DNA from: Cymbidium sinense
Taxonomy: Eukaryota > Streptophyta > Magnoliopsida > Asparagales > Orchidaceae
Assembly (NCBI GenBank): GCA_021442155.1
Contig: CM038232.1
Span: forward strand, 65,701,555 to 65,765,554
Direction: 5' to 3'
DNA length: 64,000 nt
In this document: positions 34,893 to 46,877 of the stretch, piece by piece
How positions within the stretch are numbered: the first letter of the stretch is position 1
How the letters are laid out: every line of letters begins with the position of its first letter
Program-made: the position numbers and the translations under genes
The notes under the pieces: model-generated
What the model saw: the letters and a program-made list of their open reading frames with translations, nothing else
What the model was told of the DNA's origin: nothing
The model's database searches: none

Positions 34893-37800
34893 ATTCAATT
34901 GAATTTACTCATCGATTGAAGCACAGGGAACCTTAGCATCATTAGAGCATTCCAAGGTCTTGAGAGGATTTGAATTCTTCTTCTTTTATAGTGCAAAATA
35001 GGGGAGGTGGAGTGACTTGCTAACTTCCCTCATTTGATCTCCTTCCAATTCCCTCCCACTGGGACAAATAGCTCACTCAAGCTCACATTGGAGTTCCCAT
35101 AACAAGGAGAGGATCAATTCAATCAAAGTTGAAGCCCAAGTGAAGTGGTGTTTGTCCACCAATTGATCCGCTCAATCCTAAGGCCTAGGAATTTCAACAT
35201 GGCTTGGTCTCCACCAGACAAAGAAACCACATTGATCTCGAGCACCGGTGATCACCTCTGGCAAGGTATGGAATTTTTTGACCACTTAGCTTAGGGGGTG
35301 TTGGCCCTTTGTGAAAGAAATATTCATGGCATGTGAAATCCACCGTTGGATAGGTTTGTAATTGTGATTAGATGGTGTGGATTGATTTTTGTATGATTCC
35401 ATGCTAGATCGAGCTCGAATCTCCCCTTAGATTATGGACAATCTCCATTGATCCTCAGGGAAGAACTTGGCTCATCTCGGCCATCCATTCGCACATTTTA
35501 GATGGATGGCTGAGATTATTTAGCATGTTTTAGAAATCAATTAGCCTTTTAAAACCATAGGTGAATCCTTAGTCATCCAATCTTTGATCGGACGGTCGAG
35601 AATATTAGTGTGCCCCAGCCATTTGGGAAGTAGTCACACCCTCATGGCGTGCGTGTGTAAAAGCGACTTCACCACGCCTTCGCGTGATGAGTATTAGGAT
35701 TAGTTAAATGTTTAATTAATTCCTAATTAATTTATAAAACTTCTATAATTCATAATTCCCTCTAGAAAAATCAAAAAAATAAAAGGAAAAATACTATGGA
35801 AAGATAATTTCATCTAGAATATTTTAAAAATAATTTCAGTGGATTTTGAATTTCTCTTTTCTCTGAATTTGGGTTTCTTTGAGAATCTTAGCTAATTATC
35901 TTTTAATTAGGTCATCACTTAATCTCAAATTTCTAGGGTTCATTTTAGGGGATGACCTCTGCCTCCTCTAATTTTCTTGAGATTTATTGAGGGATCAATT
36001 GGGGAAATTGCTATTTCATTCCCTAATTACCCCCTTTCATGCAATTATGAGTAATTAAGGTATAATTAGTGGATCTACCCAATGATTAGGGTTGATTAAG
36101 GTCAGATCCAGTAAGTGGGAGGTTTATGGAATAATTTTGGGGCATTTCCCCCAAGCTATTCCCTAAACCCCCTCTTCTCTCCTTAATCTCCTCTTAATTA
36201 AGGGTTTAATTCATTAATTATCCCCTTAATCAATTTTCAAAAATTCTAAAAAGTTCCATAACTTAATTAATCTACCTTGGGTAGATGCTTAGGTGTTTAA
36301 TAGCCTAAGTTCAATTAAGGAAATTAAAATCCCTTTCATAAGTATGAAAGGGTGTTTTGAAATTACTTAAGCTAAACCCCTTAGCTTAATTAACTTTTAA
36401 TTATGAGCCAAATTGCATTAGGCCATTTCATTATTAGGTGCATTTAAATACCTTGTGGGTTTTATATCATCTCATTGGCTCATAATTACTTAGTTAATTC
36501 TTCTAAAGTGGTGTAGGTGAGGGTTAATTAAGCCACTTAATTCATACATTAACCTAATCAATGCTTAAAAATATATTTAATTATCTAAAAATAAAAAAAA
36601 ATATAAAACACATGTGGGAATGGGTTAGGAATAGTAAACTCATCTCACCTTTTCAAAATTAAATCAAACTTCAAACTAAACAAAAATCATTTTGAAATTC
36701 ACTTTGATTTATTCTAAATTTTCTTATTCTATAAGAATGTCTTTAGATTTAAGTAAAGTGAGTTTGTTTACATGCTTTCAGATCTTTCCCAACATGTTAA
36801 GTTGTATGCCATGTGATTTCATGCATTCATAATTCATGTTTCAAATTTTAAAATAAAATTGTTTACTTTATGTCAAATGTGCATGTGTTGGCTAAAGTAA
36901 AATATGAGTGGCTATTATCACTACTAAATCCAAATTATTTTCAAAACTCATAAATGAAATATCAAATCTAAAAGTATGCTACTTATACTTTAATTATAAG
37001 CTTGCATGTGAAATATTATAAAGGTATGCTTAGTATAGGTTTCCTTTCTTTCTTATGTTGGTATAGTTTTGAATAAGAATTTTGGTGAGACATATGATTC
37101 ATTTGAAAAGGACCTAATGCTCACCTAATTCCACATCCTATTCATTCCTATGCTACCATCTAAGAAGGCTTACCTACACTTACATATATAAATTGCATAA
37201 ATAAATAAATTTATTAAACAACTTTTGCATCATCCTTTTCTACTTCATTCCTTTTATATACATGTTTTTATTTAAGGAAAGTGGTACATTAGTCTTGACA
37301 ACCCTAAGGTTGTGAGGCTTTATGTAGCCTTATGTAGGTCTTGTACCTTACACCTCTTGTTAATAATGACACTGTACTCACTTATGTCATTCTTACTTAC
37401 ATCTATGTATGTGAAATTTTTAAATAGGAAAATCATTTTCTACTTAAGAAAAAAAAATCATGCATGTTCAACTTCTAAATTTTCTTAGATGGATTACTTA
37501 GCATGCATCATAAAGTGTGTTAACTACTCTCATTTGCTTGTATAGAGATGCTTAGGGTCCATCCATATGCATATTATAGATGTTGGGAAAGAAATGAAGT
37601 AATCTGTGTTATGTGAATTTTTATTCATTTTATTTAATCTTAAAACACCCTTTCTTTTTGAATAGGTTTGTTTAGAGTTTATCTAAACTTAGGATTGATT
37701 AAAAGATGTAATCAAAACATTCACCTGAATGAAACTAAAATATGAACCTACTTTAGAAAATTACTTAAGGTTAGGGAAGGAAAGAGAAGTTCTCTTCTCT

Positions 37801-39026
37801 CTCCCTCTCTTCATAACTTAGTAATTAATTATAAGTTTCACATAAACTAAATTAAAACATGAAATAAAATCAACCCAAAAATGATTAAACAACTTAAATG
37901 AAACTCTCCTCTAAGTTCAACATGTTCTTCTCACTTAAAAAATTTAAACCCAAAATCCTAAGCTAAGCATACCACACAAGCCTTCAAAGTACACACATTA
38001 GCCTAAGTCACCACTTATAGCCTTAGGTTAAGTCAGTGCATGGATTGATGTAATGTTTTATTTTATGAAATATGTTTTAGACTGGATGTTAGGATGTATG
38101 TTCGTAGAACGAATGGTAGGCGTGCTTAGTCTAACTATTCTTTTTTGCAGGGGATTGTGCTTAAGAGGCCCTATCATAAATAAAAATATAAATGCTTTTA
38201 CTTGCGGTGTATACCTAAGCATAATCCATAGGTGGACTTAGTCACCCATGTGTTGGGTAATAAGTCTAATATACATGCTTGGGATATGTGTGGTGTGATT
38301 TAACTGGTCTTTATTTTGCAGGTGTTAGTTAGATTTCTACTTTTCCTTTTCATGTAAAAATTTGTATGAATAGGATTTTGGAATGATTTATTATAGGGAT
38401 TGGGATGAACATTAGTCATAAGATCCTATCTTATGTACCATGTGAAGCCTTGGGGCATCCACCTCCCAACCTTCCAAAGGAGGAACCAAAGAAGAATAAG
38501 AAAGAAGAAGAAGAAGAACGAAAGAAGAAAGAAGAATAAATCTTGAAGACCCCCATAACAATGAATTCCTTTGCTTAAATTATAATTTAATTCATTTGTA
38601 ATCCAGGTTGTATATGGGTAGAGCTCAGCTACCCACATTTACCTTAATCGAGAGTTTTCCTAAGGAAATCTCATTCCTTAGGACGTAATTAACTATGGGG
38701 GCTTGCCCCTGTAGGGAACTTAATGAATTTGATTTAAAATAAACCATGATTTACTTTTCCATGTAAAGTATGGGAAGAATCTCTAGTACATATGCAGACC
38801 CATCGTCCTTAGGAGTCCTTATTAATGTGATTAGTTCCATTAAAGGGTAGTGATTTCTATTTCTCGAGATAGTACACTATTTTCTTGATGATGTATCCAA
38901 TCACCTAAATAAGAACATCTATGGATCTACGTGGCGACTTACCAAGATGAGTTTTTGTAAGGTGTCCTCTTTCTTTTCTCCTCATAGATTTGAAAGGCGG
39001 CTCCTTTATAAGAATTTTTCTCCATA

Positions 39027-39031
39027 GGGCA
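39027..39031. repeat. Right target-site duplication of the giant retrotransposon
   Basis: GGGCA, partner of GAGCA at 5074-5078. Confidence 0.65.
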
Positions 39032-39820
39032 TAATGTGAAGGGAGTTTTAAATGATAATGATTAGGAGAATGTTAGAAGATTATTCCTTTTCTTTGAAAA
39101 ATTTTATGAGCTCACTTTAAGAATTTTGGTTTTTTTGAATGTGACATCAAATACTTTGTTTCAAGAAATTACAGAAGTTCTTTGTCTTCTTCAAGTTTTG
39201 CAAATAGATGATGATCTAAATATGAAAAACATAGCTTCAAAAATGATGGCAAAATTTGATAAATATTGGGGTTGTATCGAAAAATGAATTTGAACATATC
39301 TCTTGATGTTGTTTTAGATCTTTGTTTCAAGCTACGCTATATAGAGTTTGCTATTATGGATATGTATGAAGGGTCGGATGGTGTTGCCTTGGCAAAACTT
39401 ATTAGATTATCATACTATGATATGTTTCATGATTATAAAATGAAGAAGATAGTAGTGTAAATTGGTAGATCTACACGAAACAAAATTCAGCATCTCAGTG
39501 TTTTACAACTGCAATCTTGTAGTACAAGATATGCAATGATAGAGAAATTCAAAAGATCCAGTTTTTGTAAGAATGATCTAGAAAACAAATCAGATCTAGG
39601 TAAGTACTTTTCTAAGGAGTCTAAAGTCATTAAATATAATTTTGATATTCTAGGTTGGTGGAAGGTTAATGAACCGAGATTTCTTATTCTCCCATACATG
39701 GCTCATGATGTTTTAGTTGTTCCAATTTCTATAGTTTCCTCAGAATTAGTTTTTAGCACAAGTGGTAGTATTCTTGATGCATTTAGAAGTTCATTATCCC
39801 CAAAATTGCATAAGCTATAA
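39032..39820 (+). pseudogene. hAT transposase, C-terminal part (broken)
   Basis: The second half of the transposase split at 5078. It reads ENVRRLFLFFEKFYELTLRI (about 39067-39127), LNVTSNTLFQEITEVLCLLQ, MMAKFDKYWGCIEK (39244-39285), SLDVVLDLCFKLRYIEFAIM (39301-39357), and, after a frame change, the hAT dimerisation region VPISIVSSELVFSTSGSILD with AFRSSLSPKLHKL (about 39716-39817) before a stop. The DVVLDLCFKLRY stretch corresponds to the usual DPRYKL region with the Asp-Pro-Arg altered. Joined conceptually to 4027-5078 it covers the usual order of hAT transposase parts. Several stops; not functional. Confidence 0.9.
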
Positions 39821-40374
39821 TATGTGCATAGGATTGGAGGTGAGCAAAATGGATAATTAATTTAGTAAATGTGGAAGAAAATATTAATGGCATTGAAAAA
39901 CTTGATAAAGGTACTTCTTAATTTTATAATTATTTATTCTTTTTATTCTTATGAATTAGAAAAATTATTTATTCATTTTCTTTATAGATCTAGCAAAATT
40001 TATAAGTGAAACACAAACTTCGTGGCTTGGCTTATGATGTTGCTTGATAAATCGCTAACAAGGCTCTTAGAGATTTTATTTTATTTTATTAGTGAGAAGG
40101 TTTGATGAGTAGTGAACTTTTAGTTGTTTACTTAATTCTATAATGCTAAATTTCTTGCCACTTTTTTAGTTACTTATTTACTCACTTTGCTGTTATTTAC
40201 TCCTTGGAGGAAGGTTTTAGTCATCTCTTCTAATTTGCTAGTGGAAAATAATTTGGTTCTGCTACTATGTATGGTGAGCTTTGCTGCATGTTTTGCTTGA
40301 CCTTTAACATTGATAATGTTGTTGGGACTTAGGATTACTATGCTGATTTGGTTCAACTATTATTTTGGATATTC

Positions 40375-40985
40375 TATTAGAATTATGGATTACTTTGTTG
40401 TATTAGTTTGGCTGTTATTTTGGATATTCTACTGGGATTGCTAGTTGGCCAAGCTTCACTCACTTATTTGGTTTGGCTCTTATTTTGGATATGGTGTTGG
40501 GATTACTTTACAGGTTTGGTTTAGCTATTAATTTGCAAATTCTGTTAAGATTAATTTGCTTATTTAGCAAGCTTTGTTGCTAGGTTTGGTTTGGCTGTTA
40601 TTGTTGGATTTGGCAATTTGCTATATTAGCATTTTCCTGGTTTGGTGACTGGTGAACTTTGTTGGTATACTAATTACCTCAATTGCTTTACTGTTAATTA
40701 CATATTTGCTATCATTTTGGATTTGTTGTGGTCACCAATTTATTACTTTGGTTCGGCTGTTATTTTAGATATGTTGTTGGAATTACTTTGCTAGTTGGCC
40801 GAGCTTCACTGCTTGGTTTGGTTCAACTGTTATTTTGGATATGGTATTGGGATTACTTTGCTGGTTGGCCGAGCTTCACTACCTTGTTTGGTTCAACTAT
40901 TATTTTGGATATGGTATTGGGATTACTTTGCTGGTTTGGAGAGCTTTACTGCCTTGTTTGGTGAGGCGTTGTTGGAATTTTTGTG
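40375..40985. repeat. 70-bp tandem repeat array within the hAT element
   Basis: Degenerate units with TTGGCCGAGCTTCAC, TTTGGTT(C/T), and TTATTTTGGATATGGTATTG. TTGGCC starts at 40445, 40795 and 40865 and the variant TTTGGA at 40935, so the period is 70 bp and 40445 is in phase (5 x 70). The last three units are very alike; the earlier ones are decayed. Open frames here (40728-41158) result from the repeat. Confidence 0.8.
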
Positions 40986-41305
40986 GACATGTGATCACCA
41001 TTTTCCTGGTTTGGCTGGATTTGTTGAGGTCAGAATTTTTTTTAGGACAATTTACTTACATACCACTAAATTTACATGCATGCTTCTTTATATTAAATGC
41101 TTATATTCTATTTTTCAGTATGGACAATGATATCAATAATGAAATGATCAATGTATAAATACGGCTATTGACTTTTTTGTGTGTTGTTACCCTCTTAAAG
41201 ACTTAGAGTTAGATCTTGCGATTTCTCAAATTTATTGTTGCCACATACGTATACATGGTGATCATATTTTTTTTAGATATTACACTTGAATCTTGTAAAC
41301 AAGTG

Positions 41306-41308
<3 letters not shown>

Positions 41309-41392
<84 letters not shown>
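41309..41392. repeat. (AT)n microsatellite
   Basis: Uninterrupted AT dinucleotides over about 84 bp. The isoleucine/tyrosine open frame across it is an artefact. Confidence 0.95.
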
Positions 41393-41394
<2 letters not shown>

Positions 41395-41866
41395 TTATTC
41401 TTACAGGTTTGAAGGTTTCAAGGAGAAATGCTAGGAATGCACTCAGCATAAGTGATACTTCAACAAATCTTGGATATGATGTAATGTTGTAATTTTATTT
41501 TTCTCTTCTTCTTCTTTTTTTGTTATTAGATTTTTTTTTCTTATTTGGTACAGCTTTACGATATGATGTACTGTTGTAATCTTGCACTAATCTTAAATCC
41601 TTTTTACGATATATATAATTTAGCTAATAAATTTTCCCCCTTTTTTTTCTTGTACATTTGCACTCTTTCATTTCTTAATATGCTTATGTTATTTGGTTTA
41701 TCAAAAATTGAACCAAATAAACCAAAGTACTATTCGATTTATTTGGATCAGTTTTTTTAATTTTTAAGGCTATTTTGGTCAATTCAATTTTTTTTGTTTG
41801 GTTTGGTTTATTTGGTTTGATAAAAATACCAACTGAATTAGTGAAACTGATCGAATGCACACCCCT

Positions 41867-42691
41867 AATCGAGACATCATTGATGATTTAAAGCTCCTAA
41901 GTGATTTTGCTTGATGTAGAGTAGGTTACTAGACATTCAAAGTATATTGATACTTTGAGAAGATCTTTTTAAGGTTGATTTTGGGGCACTTTTACTATGG
42001 TGGTCAATGGCACTACATGTGGTATTTAAGGAACTACATTTTGGCTACATTTTAGCGGTAGTGGCAAAACTATGTTTCTAACGACACGGTAAGTGTGGTA
42101 GGCTTTAAGCTACAATGCATTTTATAGTGTGGTGGTAATACATGCATCACTACATTTTTATATCACTCAACTATTTCAAATAAACTCTAAGATGAGTGAA
42201 GAATGGAGGCACAACTCCACCTTTGAGGTTTGATGATTCTAAGAAGATTTTTTTTTTTAGGAGGGTCATTTTTCACTACGTCAATGCATAAATATTTTAT
42301 GCATCTTTACTAAATATCAAGTGCCCCTCTAATCAAGTGTTCATCAAATAAATAAGATAATTTGATTGCTTACTTTCTCCTAGGATTACATATGATTGGT
42401 TAAGATCACTCTACAAGATAAAATTTAAAATTTAATTTATTATTTATCTATCATTTTGAGACCCTACAATGAAGCTTTATGGGTTTTCAACTTGAAGAGT
42501 ATGTTCATGTATTAAGTCACTTTCTCTTCAAGGTTCATCAATTCATATATTCTTTAATACAATAATTTCTACAAAACATGGTTTGAGCTTAAGTTTATTC
42601 TTGAAAGATAGAACAAATTAATTCTTAATAAAAGTTCAAATGAAAAATACATATTTGTATTAAAATATTATTTTAATAATCAAGGTTACAA
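41867..42691. other. Intergenic, no gene seen
   Basis: Sequence between the hAT right end and the LINE. No coding signal. A small palindrome, ATGCATAAA-TAT-TTTATGCAT, is at 42284-42304. Confidence 0.5.
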
Positions 42692-43308
42692 ACTTGGAAT
42701 ATAGGTACTCTTACTGATAAAATAATGGAATTAATATATATTATGGTTCAGAGAAAGATAAATATTTTATGTATTCAGAAAACTAAATAGGTTGGGGACA
42801 AGGCCAAGGAGATTGATAGTTTAAGTTTTAAATTTTGGTATTCAGGTAGAGGTCGAATTATAAATGGTGTGGTGTAATTATAGATAAAAGTTTGAAGGAT
42901 AATGTTATAAATATTAATAGATTTAGAGATAGAATTATAACTTTAAAGATTATTGTTGATACTAAAATTATCAATGTTATAAGTGTTTATCCTCCTTAAT
43001 TAGGTTTGAATGTAAGCTCAAAAGAAAATTTTTGGAATGAATTAGAGGGATTAATATAAACGATTCCTCTTGAAGAAAAATTATTTACTGGAGGAGATTT
43101 AAATGGACATGTTGGTAGAGTGGTAGAAGATTTTAAAAGTAATCATGGTGGCTATGAATTTGGAGTGACTAATAAAGAAGGTAGGACTATATTAGATTTC
43201 ACTTTAGCTTATGATTTTGTAGTTGTTAATACTTTATTTAATAAAAGAGATGAGCATATTATTACTTATAAAAATAAATCTAGTAAAACACATTTAATTA
43301 ATTTCTGA
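42692..43308 (+). pseudogene. LINE apurinic-type endonuclease domain
   Basis: The endonuclease that would nick target DNA. It reads TWNIGTLTDKIMEL (42692 onward), INILCIQKTK followed by a stop and VGDKAKEIDSLSFKFWYSG, then after frame changes RFRDRIITLKIIVDTKIINV (42917-42976), EEKLFTGGDLNGHVGR (43073-43120), GGYEFGVTNKEGRTILDF (43148-43201) and ITYKNKSSKTHLINF. The GDLNGHVG motif is kept; the usual LQET reads IQKT and the final SQIDYF/H motif is altered. Confidence 0.85.
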
Positions 43309-43399
43309 TAAGAAAAATATATCATTTATATTGTAAAGATTGTAAGGTCATTCCGAGTGAAAGTTTAAGTACCCAAGATCAACTATTAGTTTTAGATTT

Positions 43400-45518
43400 T
43401 AAGATGAAAGATTGGTAGATGAAAAATAAATCAAATTATTGTCCTAGGATTACATGGGGGCACTTAAAGAACACTAATAAAAATATTTTTAAGAGCAAGT
43501 TACAAGAGATTAGAATTTGGGATGTACATAAGGAAGCTAATGTTATGTGGGAAAAAGTAGCAAGTGAAATTAAGCAAGTTGTAAAAAAAATGCTCTGAGA
43601 ATCAAAAGGAAAAGCTTTTTTTAATAAATATAATTGGTGGTGGAGTCAAAAGGTGCAACAAAAGATAAGAAATAAGAAGCATTGTTATAAAACTTAGTTT
43701 AGATGTAAAAGCTCAGAGAATTGTGAAAGATATAAATTGGCCTATAGAGATTCTAAGAAAGTAACATATGATGCCAAAAATTTAGCTTTTAGTGATTTAT
43801 ACAATAGATTGGATACCAAAAAAGGTGAAAGATGTATGTATAAGTTAGCCAACCAAAGAGATAAGATGTAAAGATCTAGTTTAAGTGAGGTGTATTAAAG
43901 ATAAAATCATAAAGTGCTTTTCTTAAAAGATGATATTGAAAATAGGTGGATGAGGTATTTTGATAAACTTTTCAATGAAGGATCTAAAAATACGATTGAT
44001 TTTAGCAATCTTAATACCCTAAACAAAAATAAAAAATTTTGTTTTTATCATCGTATTAGTAAATTTGAAGTTAGAGAAGCTTTAAAGAAAATGAAATGTG
44101 AAAAAATAGAAAGACCTGATGATATTTCAATAGAAGTGTAGAAATGTTTAGGATATCAAGGAATTTCTTGGCTTACAAATCTTTTAATATTATTTTAAAG
44201 ACTAAAAATATGTCAGATGAGTGGAGAAAGAGTTTATTGGTTCTTAAATTTAAAAATAAAGGTGGAACACAATAGTGCACTAATTATAGAGGAATTAAGT
44301 TAATATGTCATAAATTAAAATAATGGGAGAGAGTAATTGAGCATAGGTTAAGATGTGATACAAAAATTTCTCAAAATCAGTTTGGTTTCATGCCAGGTAT
44401 ATCTACTATGGATGCTATACATTTGGTAAGAGGTTTGACAGAGAAGTATAGAGAAAATAAAAAGAATCTACATATGTTTATTGATTTACAGAAAGCTTAT
44501 GATAAAGTTTCAAGAGATGTTCTTTAGAGAGTTCTAGAAATTAAAGGAGTTAACATTGGTTATATTCAAGTCATTAAGGATATGTATACTAGAGTTGTTA
44601 CTTGTGTCCAAACACAAGGAGGATTGACAAAATATTTTCTTATTTCAATTAGATTACATCATGGATTAGCTTTAAGCCTTTATCATTTTGCTTTAGTTAT
44701 GGATGTTCTTACTAGGCATTTACAGGAAGATGTACCTTGGTGTATGCTTTTTGCTAATGACATTCTTCTTGTTGATAAGATTAGATAGGGAGTTCAAGAG
44801 AAACTTGAATTATGGAGGTCAACCTTAGAGTCTAAAGGTTTTTGTTTAAGTATATCTAAAATTGAATATATGGAGTGTAATTTTAGTTGTAGAAGTTATA
44901 GTGGTAGTGTTGTGATATTGGGTGAACAAGTCATTAAAATGAGTGAGCGATTTAGATATCTAGGCTCCATTGTTCAAAATGATGGTGAAATAGATGGAGA
45001 TGTTATTAGTAGAATTCAAGTTGGATGGTTGAAGTGGAGGAATGCATCTTGCTTGTTGTATGATAGAAAGTAATGCTTAAACTTAAGGGAAAATTTTATA
45101 AGATGGTGGTGAGACCTGCAATGATTTATGGTGCAGAATATTGGCCAATAAAAGAGAAGCATAAGACTAAGTTAAGTGTTGCAGAGATGAGGATGCTCAG
45201 GTGGATGAGTGGCTTTACTCTTAAAGATAAAATGCGAAATGAGTATGTTCGAGAAAAGTTCAACTAGCTCTAGTGGTAGATAAGATTAGAGAGAGTCGCC
45301 TTAAATGGTTTGGCCACATAAAGCAGCAGTTGTCTGATGACCCAGTTAGAAGAGTAGATGTATTAGATTTTCCTTATATTAAGAAAGGTAGAGGTAGACC
45401 TAAAAAGAGTTGGTTAAGATGTATAAAAAATTACATTAGTATACTTGAATTAAATGAGAATTTGGCATATAATGGGACACAATGGAGAAAAATGATTTAT
45501 GTAGCTGACCCCACATAG
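43400..45518 (+). pseudogene. LINE reverse transcriptase and C-terminal part
   Basis: Reads ITWGHLKNTNKNIFKSKL (from about 43450), an IENRWMRYFDKLFNEGS block (43928-43987), then RT motifs: [20 protein letters not shown] (about 44385-44440), [17 protein letters not shown] (44474-44527) with the first catalytic Asp, and CMLFANDILLVDKI (44744-44785), where the usual FADD reads FAND, so a catalytic Asp is lost. The C-terminal part reads ERFRYLGSIVQNDGEIDGDV (44947-45005), MIYGAEYWPIKEKH (45121-45162), RESRLKWFGHIKQQ (45288-45327) and ends MIYVADPT. All are typical of plant RTE elements. Stops at several places. Confidence 0.9.
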
Positions 45519-45556
45519 TGGGATAAAGGTTTGTTAATATTGTTGTTGTTATTGTA

Positions 45557-45801
45557 AAGTTTATACCAAATAATATTAATTTAAAAAAGAAATAAAATTT
45601 TATTATAAATCAAAATAAAAAATCTTAAATTTTAAAATTTGGGTCTTTATCCCTAGCAAAATTTTCTTACCTATTGTAAAAGAATTAAATATAATGTACC
45701 TTATTTTAAGGTATAAGTTTTATATAAGCCAAGCTCTAATGATTAATTAATTACATCTTCAAAGAAATTATTGTTTAAAAAATTTCGGAGTAAAATAGTG
45801 A

Positions 45802-45861
<60 letters not shown>

Positions 45862-46599
45862 AAATGATTCTTTTAATGAAATAGTGGAATTATCTTTCGA
45901 TTGATATCTCAATGCTGTCAAGAAATTGATTAAGTGAGATTTGGCGCCAAGTAACTGATCTAAGGGTGAGCATAATACTAAAAAAATTTATGAAAAATTA
46001 AAACTGTGACAAATTAAGATAAAAAATAATCAATATTGGCTTCTATATTGTAGAATTAGTATATGATGATGAATATTATTTTATTGTTATTAATAATCTA
46101 GTACAATAGGCTCTTATAAAAATGTCAATTTGATTTGAATTGAATATTTCAAATGGTTTAACCATCGTTAAGGTGGGTTAAGTTTAAGCATGACTTAAGA
46201 CAACTATAAGGGATTAGGATCTTATAAAAGCAAAGTCAAAAGTTTTAGATTTAATTTTAACTCATTTTAACTTTTGTATGATGAATGAAATTTCCATGGT
46301 CAAATATGATTTGACTACGATCAATAACTTTATGTCATTAATAACCTCAAGTAATGGATTGTCATCACAAAATGTAATTATCAAATCCTAGTAAATCAAT
46401 ACAATATTTAATGAGATTCAAAGGTATTTTATTCAATTTTGATTTGGTTAGAACTCAAAAAATTTGAAAAAACCTCTTTGGCCTATGGGGTGGGTCCAAG
46501 TGAAAGTTTAGGGAACCTAAGATAAGTATTATGGCCTTAGGGCACCTAAGGTTAGCCAAAAACTAATGACATATGTCTTGAGTTAAGTTAGTCATTTTA
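45557..46599. other. Intergenic, no gene seen
   Basis: AT-rich anonymous sequence. The only marked items are the (TA)n tract at 45810-45859 and the isolated palindrome TTGGCGCCAA at 45941-45950. Confidence 0.5.
45810..45859. repeat. (TA)n microsatellite
   Basis: About 50 bp of TA dinucleotides after ATATATGTAT. Confidence 0.9.
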
Positions 46600-46877
46600 A
46601 GCCTTTATTTTTTATCTTTAGATTATTTTTAAAATAATCTTAAAAATATCTAGATTTTGTCTTAAAATCATCTTAAGGATAACTTAACTTAAGATTGATA
46701 TAGGGTGACTCACTATCGACTTAGTGTAGGAATGATCCAAACCTATAGGATATGTTATAAGAAAGTTAATGTAGGCTCTTCAGGAATCCATTTATTATGA
46801 ACTTATGAGAGAGGTCTAATGTTAAGGGAGAACCAAATGGGTTGTACTATATCAATCTCATTAAAATGAGGTCAACA
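46600..46877 (-). mobile_element. Possible orphan LTR 5' terminus, minus strand
   Basis: On the minus strand the sequence from 46877 begins TGTTGACCTCATTTTAATGAG, matching the first about 17 bases of the subfamily-A LTRs and keeping the CTCATT/AATGAG hairpin with a two-base loop. Beyond that it differs from the known LTRs, so it may be a third, diverged subfamily or a chance match. A 21-bp palindrome, AGATTATTTT-T-AAAATAATCT, lies at about 46619-46639. The left limit given is arbitrary. Confidence 0.35.

Larger units (their letters stand above)
32242..39026 (+). mobile_element. LTR copy 3 (3' LTR), subfamily A, 6.8 kb
   Basis: Starts TGTTGACCTCATTTTAG at 32242 and ends TTTTTCTCCATA at 39026, immediately before GGGCA, the right target duplication. 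It aligns along its length with LTR copies 1 and 2. Compared with copy 2 it lacks about 1.14 kb at 38637 (counterpart 17098-18243); the break shows a short shared ATTT. The end reads CATA instead of CACA, one mutation from the usual CA. No gene inside. Confidence 0.85.
39821..41866 (+). mobile_element. hAT element, 3' noncoding part and right terminal inverted repeat
   Basis: Follows the transposase stop. 39821-40370 shows no further gene. 41400-41840 is T-rich noncoding sequence with stretches such as TTTGGTTTGGTTTATTTGG. The right end reads CTGATCGAATGCACACCCCTA at 41847-41867; its reverse complement begins TAGGGGTGTGCATTCG, the typical terminus of many plant hAT elements. Confidence 0.65.
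42692..45556 (+). mobile_element. RTE-type LINE, decayed
   Basis: A non-LTR retrotransposon of the RTE type common in plants: one polyprotein direction with endonuclease then reverse transcriptase, a DPT stop (about 45516-45518), and a short 3' tail of TTG/TTA repeats (TTGTTGTTGTTATTG near 45540-45556), which is characteristic. The 5' end begins near TWNIGTLTDKIMEL, so the element lacks little if any of its coding start. Many stops; dead. Confidence 0.9.

Noticed and set aside
41216..41434. Open frame rich in Ile-Tyr
   Set aside because: Translation of the (AT)n microsatellite.
41950..42180. CACTACA motifs suggesting a CACTA transposon end
   Set aside because: The motifs are not arranged as a terminal inverted repeat and no partner end or 3-bp duplication is visible.
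45941..45950. TTGGCGCCAA as E2F-like or primer-binding-site-like motif
   Set aside because: A single short palindrome with no LTR end next to it and no gene downstream.
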